The notes under the pieces were generated by a model. It was not told where the DNA came from and searched no databases. It saw only the letters and a program-made list of their open reading frames with translations. From Vibrio pectenicida (lineage in GTDB: Bacteria > Pseudomonadota > Gammaproteobacteria > Enterobacterales > Vibrionaceae), in contig AP024890.1 in NCBI GenBank assembly GCA_024347015.1, positions 1 through 64,000 of the forward strand: a stretch of 64,000 bases of DNA. The letters run 5' to 3'. Numbering within the stretch: the first letter of the stretch is position 1; the number at the start of each line of letters is the position of its first letter. Shown here piece by piece: positions 54,416 through 63,126 of the stretch. The translations under genes and the position numbers were made by a program.

Positions 54416-54769
54416 CTATTCTTCGTTGATGGTGTGCGCATATTCAACCACAATCTGATTACCCTCAATGTAGGCATTTTGAATTTCACCATCCACACTC
54501 AAACGACTTTTTAGATACACAACTTTAGGCCCAGAATCATTCGCTTGCTTGAGGGAGGGGAAAGTGAGCTTGGGATCTAGACGAAGCAAACGACAAAAGT
54601 GACTCACAAATGACATAGTAAGTGGCTGATCGCCTCGTAGAAACTGAGAAAAACTAAGCTGACTGATTCCTAGTTTTTTTGCAAACTCCATTTGCGTAAT
54701 ACGCATTTTCGATTTCTTTGACATCCAAGTCGAATAGAGCACTTCTCGATCTTTTTCCGTAAATTCCAT
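54416..54769 (-). CDS. XRE/Cro-type helix-turn-helix regulator
   Basis: 117 residues. The N-terminal HTH (~20-70) reads ITQMEFAKKLGISQLSFSQFLRG, then a C-terminal beta-rich tail (~80-117). The length and the tail are like small phage-derived or housekeeping Xre regulators. It lies alone. Target unknown. Confidence 0.82.
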   Translation of the reverse strand: MEFTEKDREVLYSTWMSKKSKMRITQMEFAKKLGISQLSFSQFLRGDQPLTMSFVSHFCRLLRLDPKLTFPSLKQANDSGPKVVYLKSRLSVDGEIQNAYIEGNQIVVEYAHTINEE

Positions 54770-54880
54770 GGTTAATTCTCAAATCACATATTTGACCTCA
54801 ACTATGTGACCTTTTCTTAACCAAGATGTCAGCCAACCGTTAATGTTAGTTAAAGACTAATCTCATTTATGATTTACCTT

Positions 54881-56047
54881 CTAAAACCAACTGGCAATAA
54901 ACTGCTTAAACCAATCGAACAGTCGTTTTAGCATGCTTCCTTTCTTAATTTCTGACTGGGCAACTAGATCAGTCACCACCAGTGGTTGACCCTCTACAGC
55001 GTATATAACACTGCCTACTTTTTCCCCTTTGGCAATGGGAGCAACCAACTCACGATCAAATTCTACTTCTGCTTTTAACTTATCTATATCCCCCCTAGGT
55101 AAAGTCAGGTAGATATCTTCATTCACTCCTACCGAGAGTTGATCTTTGTCTCCCATCCACACCCTAGTACTTGCTACGATATCATCAGCTTTGTTAGGGG
55201 AAATAGTATCAAAAAAACGAAAGCCATAGCTCAGTAGCTGCTTGCTTACAGATTCTCGGCTTTTAGAACTTTTAGCCCCCATAACAACAGCAATTAATCT
55301 CATATCTCCATACGTTGCTGAAGTCGCTAAGCTGTAACCTGCCCCACTCGTATAGCCGGTCTTCATACCATCAACATTGATACTCCTATCACGTAGAAGC
55401 CCATTTCGGTTATATTGAGTAATACCATTATACGTATAAGAGGTTTCACTATATAAAGAATAAATACCTGGCAGATCACGAATAATCGCTTGCCCAAGCT
55501 TGGCAATATCGAGCGGTGTAGAATAAAGCCCTTTGCTGTCTAAACCGTGGGGATTGCTGTACGACGAATTCTCTAGCCCTAATTTTTCTGCCCATGAATT
55601 CATCATATTCACAAACGCGCTCTCGCTTCCAGCCACATATTCAGCAATGGCAACACTCGCATCATTGCCTGATTGAACAATCAGGCCTCGATACAAATCC
55701 ATCAAAGCGACTTTAGTACCCACTTCAATAAACATTTTTGACGAGTCAGGGAAATTTTTTGCCCATGCTTTTTTACTGATTAATACCTGATCATCCAATG
55801 AAATATTGCCAACTTTAACTTCTTGTCCAGCAACATAGGCCGTCATAAGCTTGGTTAAGCTCGCAGGATTGAGCTTGGTCTCAGAATTTTTTTCAACTAA
55901 TACTTTTCCAGTGTTATAGTCGATTAAGACATAACCTTTTGCAGATAATGAAGGCGGATCTGGGACAATCGTTGGCGTAGAAAAAGCATTGAATGCCAAA
56001 GCTAAGGTACACCACAAGGCAGCTTGGCGAAGAAAATTTATTATCAT
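54881..56047 (-). CDS. dacA: D-alanyl-D-alanine carboxypeptidase, PBP5/6 type
   Basis: 388 residues with a signal peptide (1-~23). The penicillin-binding motifs are SLTK (catalytic Ser, ~residue 64), SGN (~127) and KTG (~230), followed by a C-terminal beta-domain and an amphipathic membrane anchor (MLKRLFDWFKQFIASWF). It trims pentapeptides of peptidoglycan at the periplasmic face of the inner membrane. Whether it equals dacA, dacC or dacD of E. coli is not settled; the main dacA usually lies near rlpA on the large chromosome. Confidence 0.88.
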   Translation of the reverse strand: MIINFLRQAALWCTLALAFNAFSTPTIVPDPPSLSAKGYVLIDYNTGKVLVEKNSETKLNPASLTKLMTAYVAGQEVKVGNISLDDQVLISKKAWAKNFPDSSKMFIEVGTKVALMDLYRGLIVQSGNDASVAIAEYVAGSESAFVNMMNSWAEKLGLENSSYSNPHGLDSKGLYSTPLDIAKLGQAIIRDLPGIYSLYSETSYTYNGITQYNRNGLLRDRSINVDGMKTGYTSGAGYSLATSATYGDMRLIAVVMGAKSSKSRESVSKQLLSYGFRFFDTISPNKADDIVASTRVWMGDKDQLSVGVNEDIYLTLPRGDIDKLKAEVEFDRELVAPIAKGEKVGSVIYAVEGQPLVVTDLVAQSEIKKGSMLKRLFDWFKQFIASWF

Positions 56048-56206
56048 GGGACATTACCACTCAAGTCACAATTTATCGTACTGTTTATGCGTTTGAGTAT
56101 ATACAAACAATTGAGCTATGTGTTTGCTTTGTAACCAATAGTTACTTATCCATACTAGCTTTTATTAATTTATGAGAATTAAGCGCCATTTATAGGTAAA
56201 TAGTTG

Positions 56207-56236
56207 CAAAAAATCAGCGCTAATAACGCTGATTTT
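56207..56236 (-). terminator. Terminator for the small membrane-protein gene
   Basis: AAAATCAGCG (56210-56219) pairs perfectly with CGCTGATTTT (56227-56236); on the minus strand the stem continues into a run of six T residues. Confidence 0.85.
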
Positions 56237-56274
56237 ACTGAAGTAAAACACAACAATTAATTGTTAGTCACATG

Positions 56275-56643
56275 CTATCGTGTTTGAGAAGCACTTTGCA
56301 CGGTTTTTGGTTTAGGTGTAATACTTTCTCGATAAGTAAACCATAAGTATGTCACAACCAAAGAGAAGAATAGATATGACAGCGCAAATACGAATGGTGA
56401 CGATATCAATTCCTGAGACAGGCCCCAACTTACACCCGCAACAGTAATAATCAATTTCGAAAACAAACCAATAATGAGAAGTAATAACGCTAACTCAGGA
56501 AAGCGTGTGCTTCGAAAAGCAAACCAATAGCAACTACCAACTGCTATTGCAGAGATACATAACCCCAGCATGAATGAGTGGAGGTGTTCAGCAGAGAGGA
56601 CGCCAGCTGAAATTGACGCAACGATTATCAGGAAAAGTTTCAT
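56275..56643 (-). CDS. Four-helix membrane protein of unknown function
   Basis: 122 residues with about four TM segments (~2-18, 24-42, 50-72, 83-103) and a short polar tail. No charged motif in the membrane and no family recognised. It is closed by its own terminator. The 339 bases upstream (56644-56982) are AT-rich and, apart from the arfA 3' hairpin, show nothing else. Confidence 0.7.
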   Translation of the reverse strand: MKLFLIIVASISAGVLSAEHLHSFMLGLCISAIAVGSCYWFAFRSTRFPELALLLLIIGLFSKLIITVAGVSWGLSQELISSPFVFALSYLFFSLVVTYLWFTYRESITPKPKTVQSASQTR

Positions 56644-56962
56644 CTTCTACTCACTATGACTTTAGGTGAAAGTTAATTTTCATTTATGAAAACTCATTTC
56701 CTGCATGTTTACATCACTTTTTCAATCAATTCAAGTGATAGATTTATGATGTTTTCACCATAAAATATTGCTATTAACATATGTAACATAAAGGTTAAGC
56801 CTATGTTTTATCTTATTCCTTGACGTTTAAAGAAATAATTGAATCACACATAGAAAAAACACAAAAAGTTACACTTTATTAACAAAGGAAACATCTAAAG
56901 TTTTAAATAAAAAATAATAACTAAAAGCCCAATGGGAGTCATTGGATAGATCAAACAAATAA

Positions 56963-57005
56963 AGCCCTATTCAAAAGCAAGACTAAGCAGCTTTTGGATA
57001 GGGCT
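56963..57005 (-). promoter_or_regulatory. Long hairpin spanning the arfA stop codon
   Basis: AGCCCTAT/ATAGGGCT (56963-56970 with 56998-57005) and CAAAAGC/GCTTTTG (56972-56978 with 56990-56996) form a ~15-bp stem with one mismatch. The upstream (mRNA 5') arm is coding, the loop holds the stop. T-rich DNA follows. It can act as terminator and as RNase III substrate giving nonstop arfA mRNA. Confidence 0.8.
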
Positions 57006-57195
57006 CTTTGCCCTTGTGTTTCAGCTTACGATTAAAGCTCCCTTTTCCCTTCTTAGCTTTTTCTACACGAGTCCTAAACAATGGACTGGTAACAAGCGCT
57101 TTGAGTGCATTATCATGGATCTCACCTCGCCCAATCTCTAAACTCATCTGCGGAGATTGAATTTCACTATTCTTTTTTTTGGTACGATTAACCAT
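56983..57195 (-). CDS. arfA: Alternative ribosome-rescue factor A (ArfA)
   Basis: 70 residues. The conserved core is [35 protein letters not shown], split over residues ~23-57. This is the ArfA ribosome-binding tail and the RF2-recruiting part. It frees ribosomes stalled on nonstop mRNA together with RF2 as a backup for tmRNA. In E. coli the arfA mRNA is cut or ended at a hairpin inside the ORF so that ArfA is made only when tmRNA is inactive; the same kind of hairpin spans the stop here. Confidence 0.88.
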   Translation of the reverse strand: MVNRTKKKNSEIQSPQMSLEIGRGEIHDNALKALVTSPLFRTRVEKAKKGKGSFNRKLKHKGKEPYPKAA

Positions 57196-57395
57196 AGTAC
57201 TTACCTATACTCTATTTTATAAACAACTGACAATTAATAACACAACAATCAATTAAATCACATTTCATCAAAAAATCATCAACATTTCGAATATTACACT
57301 AGTTAAACTGCAAACAGTAATATTTTCGAAACTCTACTCAGCGCAAGTTTCCAATGAAAAAGTCTTAGAAACAGAAAAGTATCATATGAATTTTA

Positions 57396-57423
57396 TTGAC
57401 TTAGTGCCACTTACCTTTAGACT
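57396..57423 (+). promoter_or_regulatory. Promoter of the second cold-shock gene
   Basis: TTGACT (57396-57401) and TAGACT (57418-57423) are spaced by 16 bases. The start would give a leader of ~145 nt before the csp ATG, the long structured 5' UTR typical of cspA mRNAs. Confidence 0.5.
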
Positions 57424-57574
57424 ATGAGTCAGCTAGAAAACGGTTCTTGTTTTTATTTCGCCGTTTCGTTGGATTTCTTGTATTTCTTCCGTGACGTCGT
57501 GCGCAATAGCAATCTCCTTTTCCACGCTATCGTTGCCGTTATGGCTTTTAAAAGATTTATCAAGGAAAAACATT

Positions 57575-57784
57575 ATGTCAAACACTGTTACTGGTACAGT
57601 AAAATGGTTCAACGAAACTAAAGGTTTCGGTTTCATTCAACAAGAAAACGGCCCTGACGTTTTCGCTCACTTCTCTGCTATCACTGGTGACGGCTTCCGT
57701 ACACTAGTTGAAGGTCAGAAAGTTGAGTTCACTGTATCTCAAGGCCAAAAAGGTCCTCAAGCAGAAAACATCAAATTAGTTTAA
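57575..57784 (+). CDS. CspA-family cold-shock protein, second copy
   Basis: 69 residues from the ATG at 57575 with AAGGA upstream. Canonical [29 protein letters not shown] and [18 protein letters not shown]. It is closer to the CspA consensus than the 7752 copy. Acts as RNA chaperone. A strong terminator follows, so it is a single-gene unit. Confidence 0.95.
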   Translation: MSNTVTGTVKWFNETKGFGFIQQENGPDVFAHFSAITGDGFRTLVEGQKVEFTVSQGQKGPQAENIKLV

Positions 57785-57807
57785 TTTTTAAACTAAATGA
57801 ATTTCAT

Positions 57808-57835
57808 TAGCCAGCTCTACGCTGGCTATTTTTTT
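57808..57835 (+). terminator. Rho-independent terminator of the second csp gene
   Basis: TAGCCAGC (57808-57815) and GCTGGCTA (57821-57828) with loop TCTAC, then seven T residues. Confidence 0.93.
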
Positions 57836-57852
57836 ATGTGTAGAAAATAATT

Positions 57853-58392
57853 ATGGCACTAAAACCGACTATTTTTAAATTCCGGCTCTCTATTTCAGAT
57901 ACCAATAGAGACCTATATAGCTCGCCACAGTTGACCATAGCTCAGCATCCGTCAGAGAATACAACTCGGATGCTCGCCCGTGTGTTAGCATACTGCATAA
58001 AGTACCAAGCAGAATTGACATTTACCAAAGGTCTGTCATCAATCGAAGAGCCAGATCTTTGGGTAAAAGCATTAGATGGCACAATTTCACATTGGATTGA
58101 GGTCGGCGAGCCAGCTCTCGATCGTATAAAGAAAGCGACTCGCTTAGCAGGTAGGGTTGATATTTTTAGCTTTACTAATAAGTCTGACGTTTGGTGGGAA
58201 CAAAATAAAAATAAATCACATCAGTATGATGCTAATATCTATCGTCTTAGCTCCGAAGGTATAGAAGCCTTATCTGAAGTAATTCAACGGGGGATGGATC
58301 TGTCTATCATGATCAGTGGAACAAGCGTATTCGTTGATTGTGATAAAGGTTCATTTGAAATTCAAATAGAAACACTACAATCCAATGAGTGA
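57853..58392 (+). CDS. yaeQ: YaeQ-family protein
   Basis: 179 residues. The opening MALKPTIFKFRLSISDTNRDLY and ENTTRMLARVLAYCIKY, EEPDLWVKALDGTISHWIEVGEP and IYRLSSEGI are diagnostic. The fold is a PD-(D/E)XK nuclease relative; the role (proposed in RfaH-related transcription) is not settled. It overlaps the next gene by 8 bases. Confidence 0.92.
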   Translation: MALKPTIFKFRLSISDTNRDLYSSPQLTIAQHPSENTTRMLARVLAYCIKYQAELTFTKGLSSIEEPDLWVKALDGTISHWIEVGEPALDRIKKATRLAGRVDIFSFTNKSDVWWEQNKNKSHQYDANIYRLSSEGIEALSEVIQRGMDLSIMISGTSVFVDCDKGSFEIQIETLQSNE

Positions 58393-58921
58393 ACTCAACC
58401 AAGCGTTTCAAAAGATAGGTATCAGTTCACTACAGCTAATCAATGACCATCCACAGTTATGGCAACAATTTTTGCAACAACATTCGGTGTTATTTACCAA
58501 AGTTAAGCAACATAAACCCAATGCAGCAGATGAATCTCACCTACTAGGTATTCTAACTAAAGCTCATATTGAATGCCTATCAAATGTTGAACTCAATCAA
58601 AAGGCTGTCAAAACTATGTGGCAGGCACTCAACAAAACTTTAGGTGCCGAATACGCCAAAAATTTTGAGTATCAAGATTTCCACATGCTAATACTGGTTA
58701 CGCATGTCTGGCTCTACGTTCAGGGTTACTTAAAAATGGATTTCAGCCTAGCTAACGATCATGCAGATGCCACAGCAAAGACAATGAGAGAGCTGTCAAA
58801 TTCAGACACTCACAAGATTCGGGCTCAGTTTCTCGCTAGCTTTTACCTCGGTAACAAAAGTTCACCCATTGCATCAAATCGAATTTCAATTTGGAACTGG
58901 CTAAAAAATAATTTCGGCTGA
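58385..58921 (+). CDS. Hypothetical helical protein coupled to yaeQ
   Basis: 178 residues, all helical by composition (HPQLWQQFLQQHSVLFTKVK; YQDFHMLILVTHVWLYVQGY), soluble. It overlaps the yaeQ end (8 bases), so it is translated from the same mRNA. Family not recognised; a conserved partnership with yaeQ would be informative. Confidence 0.7.
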   Translation: MSELNQAFQKIGISSLQLINDHPQLWQQFLQQHSVLFTKVKQHKPNAADESHLLGILTKAHIECLSNVELNQKAVKTMWQALNKTLGAEYAKNFEYQDFHMLILVTHVWLYVQGYLKMDFSLANDHADATAKTMRELSNSDTHKIRAQFLASFYLGNKSSPIASNRISIWNWLKNNFG

Positions 58922-58925
58922 TTAT

Positions 58926-58955
58926 AAAGGGTTCCCTGCAGGAAACCCTTTGTCA
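58926..58955. terminator. Bidirectional hairpin between convergent genes
   Basis: AAAGGGTT-CC (58926-58935) pairs with GG-AAACCCTTT (58941-58951) with a small bulge around the loop, between the yaeQ operon and hmp. Confidence 0.7.
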
Positions 58956-58959
58956 AAAA

Positions 58960-60132
58960 TCATAAGTAAGCATGAGGGCCAAAGACTTCGTAGTGAATAC
59001 GATCTCTTTGTACCCCATGGTCCTCTAACTGCTTGACCATGATTTCCATGAACACAACTGGCCCACAAAGATAGAAATCAGCACAAGTTAAAGATAATGA
59101 ACTTGCTACCGAAGATAGGTCCATTTGACCTTTAAAATGTGCCTCACCATTCAAATACCAAGTAAACTGCTGCCAGCCACATTGGTCAATAAGCTGATCA
59201 GTTTCATGTTTAAAAGTGTGCTGATGAGAACTGTTACAAGCATACAAGTACGACACATCTTGCTTACCCGAATCCGCTAGCACTTGTAGCATTGACTGCA
59301 TAGGTGTTGCACCTACACCCGCAGAAATAAGCACTACAGGGGCACCTTTCTCCTGATAATAAAAATCACCAGCTGGTGCGTATAATTGAACCATATTACC
59401 TTCACTCACTTCATCGTGAAGAAAATTAGACACCAAGCCTTTATGCTCACCAACTTCGCGTTTAACTGAAATACGATAATTTTTACCATTGGGCTTTTGC
59501 GACAATGAATACTGACGAATCTCATTATGCTCGCCTAGCGATGGTTTAACTTCAACTCCAACATACTGCCCAGGAACATAATCAAGTACCTCACCACCAT
59601 CAACTGGAGCCAGTATAAAGCTCATCACTAGTTCAGATTCTTGCGTTTTCTCTCTTACAATAAACTGACGCGCATTTTCCCAGCCTCCGATTGCTTGCTT
59701 TCTTTGCAGATATAGTTCACCCTCACGATCAATAAATACTTTTGCAAGAAACAAATAAGCAGCCGTCCATGCTTCTTCTACCTGCTCTGTAAATGCGTCT
59801 GGTGCTAATTCACGTAATGTCTCGATTAAATGATGGCCAACTATCTGATAATGCTCCGCTTGAATATTGAAACTGGTGTGTTTATGAGCAATTCGCTCAA
59901 CAGCAGAAGCCAATGCCTCCAAGCTTTCAATATTCTTTGCGTAAGCAGCAATCGCTTCAAATAAAGCCACACTTTGGCGACCTGTCTTCTGATGCGTCAT
60001 ATTGAAGATGTCTTTCAACTCTGGATTATGTGAAAACATACGCTGATAAAAATGCTGAGTTAAAACTGGTCCGGCACTTTCTAGCAAAGGAATGGTACTT
60101 TTTACAACGTCAATGTGCTGGTTATTGAGCAT
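58960..60132 (-). CDS. hmp: Flavohaemoprotein, nitric oxide dioxygenase (Hmp)
   Basis: 390 residues. Globin domain (1-~140; heme-ligand His in IAHKHTSF, CD region FNMTHQKTGRQ), FAD domain (~150-255; QYSLSQKP for RxYS) and NAD domain (~265-390; ISAGVGATPMQSM, YLCGPVVFM). It oxidises NO to nitrate with O2 and NAD(P)H. It is divergent from norR and has a sigma-54 promoter in front. Confidence 0.95.
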   Translation of the reverse strand: MLNNQHIDVVKSTIPLLESAGPVLTQHFYQRMFSHNPELKDIFNMTHQKTGRQSVALFEAIAAYAKNIESLEALASAVERIAHKHTSFNIQAEHYQIVGHHLIETLRELAPDAFTEQVEEAWTAAYLFLAKVFIDREGELYLQRKQAIGGWENARQFIVREKTQESELVMSFILAPVDGGEVLDYVPGQYVGVEVKPSLGEHNEIRQYSLSQKPNGKNYRISVKREVGEHKGLVSNFLHDEVSEGNMVQLYAPAGDFYYQEKGAPVVLISAGVGATPMQSMLQVLADSGKQDVSYLYACNSSHQHTFKHETDQLIDQCGWQQFTWYLNGEAHFKGQMDLSSVASSLSLTCADFYLCGPVVFMEIMVKQLEDHGVQRDRIHYEVFGPHAYL

Positions 60133-60170
60133 CTATATATTCTCCAAGTCTGGTTACTCTTACCATGCTT

Positions 60171-60188
60171 TTGCACAATCAGTGCCAA
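60171..60188 (-). promoter_or_regulatory. Sigma-54 promoter of hmp
   Basis: On the minus strand the sequence TTGGCACTGATTGTGCAA has the GG and GC dinucleotides 12 bases apart, as sigma-54 needs (consensus TGGCAC-N5-TTGCW). It lies ~40 bases before the hmp ATG. NorR sites lie 55-100 bases further upstream, at the right distance for an enhancer. Confidence 0.85.
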
Positions 60189-60241
60189 GTCACCAAAACG
60201 CGTAATTACTTGGATTCTAGTGAATAATTAGTCTTATGAAA

Positions 60242-60275
60242 GTCATTTAGACCTATTGAAATAAGTCCAAATGAC
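60242..60275. promoter_or_regulatory. Two NorR-type enhancer sites
   Basis: GTCATTTAGAC (60242-60252) and GTCCAAATGAC (60265-60275; reverse complement GTCATTTGGAC) both fit GT-N7-AC and differ from each other by one base. Two or three such sites bind NorR hexamers in E. coli. A third, weaker GTCTTATGA lies at 60231. Confidence 0.75.
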
Positions 60276-60372
60276 TCTATAATAGTCTAATAACATACTG
60301 ACTGTGACTGTATTTTAACCGCCCCAATTGACTGCAAAGGCATCACAATTCATTCTGGAGTCTACCGCTAGC

Positions 60373-61962
60373 ATGCAAGATATTTCTGTTTCTACTTTAA
60401 TCGATATGACAATTGGCCTTGCTACTGGTCATAATGAGCAAGAGCGATTTCACAAATTGCTTGATGCGATCCGCAAAGCGATTCAATGTGATAGTATCGC
60501 GCTACTTTCATTACAAGGTGAAACTCTTATTCCACTCGCTATCCAAGGCTTGACAAGAGACACACTAGGACGTCGATTTATTATCAGCGAGCATCCACGC
60601 TTAAACATCATATGTTCATCAAAAGTGGTAGTACGCTTTGATACCAATTGCGATTTGCCCGACCCGTTTGATAATTTGCTAATTGATTACGAAGGTGACC
60701 TCCCCATGCATTCCTGCATGGGCCTGCCACTTATCTATGCTGATAAGCTTCTAGGGATACTGGCACTTGACAGCTTAACGCCCAATGTCTTTGACCAAAT
60801 TCCAACACGTAGCTTAGAGGCTTTGTCAGCAATCCTAGCTTCAACACTTAAAGTGGCTATGACAGTCAATCAACTCGAACAGCAAGCAAAACAAACTCAG
60901 CAACGTTTTGAAGAACTAAACGAAGATGCATTGGAACGAGAAGGAGGAGAAATTATTGGAACAAGTCAAAAGATGCTCTCGTTAAAATCGGATATCGAGG
61001 TAGTCGCACCCTCTCACTTTAACATCCTTATAAACGGCGAAACAGGGGTCGGTAAAGAGTTAGTAGCCCGAAGCATTCACCACTTATCCAATCGACGTAA
61101 ACAACCCTTAGTGTATGTTAATTGCGCTGCTATTCCTGAAAATTTAGTTGAGAGTGAACTGTTTGGTCATGTTAAAGGTGCATTCACTGGCGCTGATAAA
61201 TCCCGCTTAGGCAAATTTGCGCTTGCAGATGGAGGGACGCTTTTTTTAGATGAGATCGGTGAACTTCCACTCAATGCACAAAGTAAAATCTTACGAGCTC
61301 TACAAAACAATGAAATCCAGCCCGTTGGCCAAGATACTGTTGAAACCATAAATGTTCGTGTATTGGCCGCAACCAACCGCGATCTCCCTGAAGAAGTCGC
61401 TGAAGGGCGATTTAGAGCGGATCTTTATCATCGCTTGAGTGTTTACCCAATTAGTGTTCCTCCACTACGTCAACGCGAAGGCGACATTACTCTTCTGGCA
61501 GGTTACTTCCTTGAGCAGGCAAGGCGTAAGCTTGGTATCGTTCAAATCAAACTAAGTAAAGATGCTCAACATCTGCTACCACATTACAATTGGCCGGGCA
61601 ATGTACGCGAACTAGAACATGTTATCAACCGAGCAGCGCTAAAAGCTAGAGCACGAGTTAACAACGCCAAGCTAATTTCAGTTTCAATTGAGGATATTGG
61701 GGAGCTAAATACCTTACCAATTAAAATACCCACAGACCAAACTTCTCTCGCAACTTATATGCCGGAGGTAACTTGGTCAAAAGGGCTACGTGAATCGACA
61801 GAAGATTATCAAAGGCAGCTAGTCACACACGCACTTACCGAAGCTCAATTTAACTGGGCCAAAGCCGCTCGCCAGTTAAAAACAGACCGTGCGAATCTAA
61901 CTCGACTTGCCAGACGATTGGGGCTGACAGTAACAAAGCAACACAAGATCAGTACTCATTAA
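60373..61962 (+). CDS. norR: NO-responsive sigma-54 activator NorR
   Basis: 529 residues from the ATG at 60373 (a TTG at 60328 is unlikely). N-terminal GAF domain (~15-165) for NO sensing through a mononuclear iron; AAA+ domain (~185-415) with Walker A GETGVGKE, GAFTGAD loop for sigma-54 contact and LFLDEIGEL Walker B; C-terminal Fis-type HTH (~480-520). The order is that of E. coli NorR. It should activate hmp from the divergent sigma-54 promoter; norVW is not here. Confidence 0.92.
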   Translation: MQDISVSTLIDMTIGLATGHNEQERFHKLLDAIRKAIQCDSIALLSLQGETLIPLAIQGLTRDTLGRRFIISEHPRLNIICSSKVVVRFDTNCDLPDPFDNLLIDYEGDLPMHSCMGLPLIYADKLLGILALDSLTPNVFDQIPTRSLEALSAILASTLKVAMTVNQLEQQAKQTQQRFEELNEDALEREGGEIIGTSQKMLSLKSDIEVVAPSHFNILINGETGVGKELVARSIHHLSNRRKQPLVYVNCAAIPENLVESELFGHVKGAFTGADKSRLGKFALADGGTLFLDEIGELPLNAQSKILRALQNNEIQPVGQDTVETINVRVLAATNRDLPEEVAEGRFRADLYHRLSVYPISVPPLRQREGDITLLAGYFLEQARRKLGIVQIKLSKDAQHLLPHYNWPGNVRELEHVINRAALKARARVNNAKLISVSIEDIGELNTLPIKIPTDQTSLATYMPEVTWSKGLRESTEDYQRQLVTHALTEAQFNWAKAARQLKTDRANLTRLARRLGLTVTKQHKISTH

Positions 61963-62013
61963 AGACTAACTTGGGTACAATGTTACTATAAATACCATGT
62001 TGTAAGGAATATT

Positions 62014-62373
62014 ATGAAGTTCGTCCGTTGGTTCTTAGGCCGTGTAATTCTGTTGCTCAATTTTATTTTCTCACCTAAAGGTGTCAAACGGTCTAATCAA
62101 GATCAGCAAAAAATTGATGATAAAGCAAAACAACTCGCATTATACCAATTTGAAGCTTGTCCATTTTGTGTCAAGGTGCGCAGAGCAATGAAACGCCAAT
62201 CAGTAAATATTGAATTGCGTGATGTCATAGCTAACCCGCAGCATAGATCCGAACTTGAAGTGGGCGGAGGAACAATAAAAGTGCCTTGCTTAAGGATAGA
62301 AAAAAATAACACGGTAGAATGGATGTATGAGTCATCTGATATTGTTACGTATTTGGAAAAAGAATTCACATAA
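62014..62373 (+). CDS. Membrane-anchored glutaredoxin-like protein
   Basis: 119 residues. A TM helix (~6-20, FLGRVILLLNFIF) precedes a glutaredoxin domain (~40-119) with the CPFC site and the glutathione-binding VPCLRI and SSDIVTYL parts. Type: dithiol glutaredoxin with an anchor, found in vibrios. It reduces disulfides on the cytoplasmic side. It is followed 20 bases later by a HAD phosphatase gene. Confidence 0.87.
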   Translation: MKFVRWFLGRVILLLNFIFSPKGVKRSNQDQQKIDDKAKQLALYQFEACPFCVKVRRAMKRQSVNIELRDVIANPQHRSELEVGGGTIKVPCLRIEKNNTVEWMYESSDIVTYLEKEFT

Positions 62374-62393
62374 CGTCTACTGAGGAAGCTCAC

Positions 62394-63020
62394 ATGGAAG
62401 TGATGGATCTAGACATAGGAAAGATCAAAGCTGTCGTCTTTGATTTGGATAATACTTTAGTTAGCTCAAGTCTAAATTTTAAATGGCTGAGAACACAAAT
62501 AGGTTGTCCAGAAGACATTGATTTACTTACTTTTATTGACGGGCTGGATTGCTCTCAATCTGCACAGCAAGCAAAGCAGTTGGTACTCAAACACGAACTT
62601 GATGACGCAAATCATTCCACCCCAATGCAAGGTTGCCATGACTTACTCGGTTACATTGAGCAAAATAAACTATACACCGCCATTATTACACGTAATTGCT
62701 ACCAAGCGTCCCAACGGAAAGTGGAACAACATAAGTTGAACATTTCACGCATCATTAGTCGTGAACACTTCCCACCTAAACCTGCCCCAGACTCTTTGTT
62801 AGCGCTTGCCGATGAATGGGGGCTAACCTCTCAACAAGTTCTATATGTGGGCGATTATGTCTATGACTTACAAGCTGCCAGCAACGCAAATATGCCTTCT
62901 TGTCTTGTCACTCATGGTCAAGTCAGCTCATTTTCTCGTTATGCGTCAGTGAGCGTGGCAGAGTTAGATGAACTGCTCACTTTACTAAAGTACAATGTTA
63001 CGCCTATTTTAGTAAAGTAA
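62394..63020 (+). CDS. HAD-superfamily phosphatase (Gph/YjjG-like)
   Basis: 208 residues. Motif I FDLDNTLVSSS, motif II IITRN, motif III with KPAPDSLL and motif IV YVGDYVYDLQAA are all present, with a helical cap between I and II. A soluble phosphatase for small metabolites; the substrate is unknown. It probably shares a transcript with the glutaredoxin gene. ATG at 62403 is possible. Confidence 0.88.
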   Translation: MEVMDLDIGKIKAVVFDLDNTLVSSSLNFKWLRTQIGCPEDIDLLTFIDGLDCSQSAQQAKQLVLKHELDDANHSTPMQGCHDLLGYIEQNKLYTAIITRNCYQASQRKVEQHKLNISRIISREHFPPKPAPDSLLALADEWGLTSQQVLYVGDYVYDLQAASNANMPSCLVTHGQVSSFSRYASVSVAELDELLTLLKYNVTPILVK

Positions 63021-63126
63021 TTTAAATGACTATTTCAGCAAAATTCAAATATTAAACAGTAAGATAGATGACGAATAAGCGATAACGTCGTATGATTCTG
63101 CTTACTCTTTTTCTAATAAGATAATT

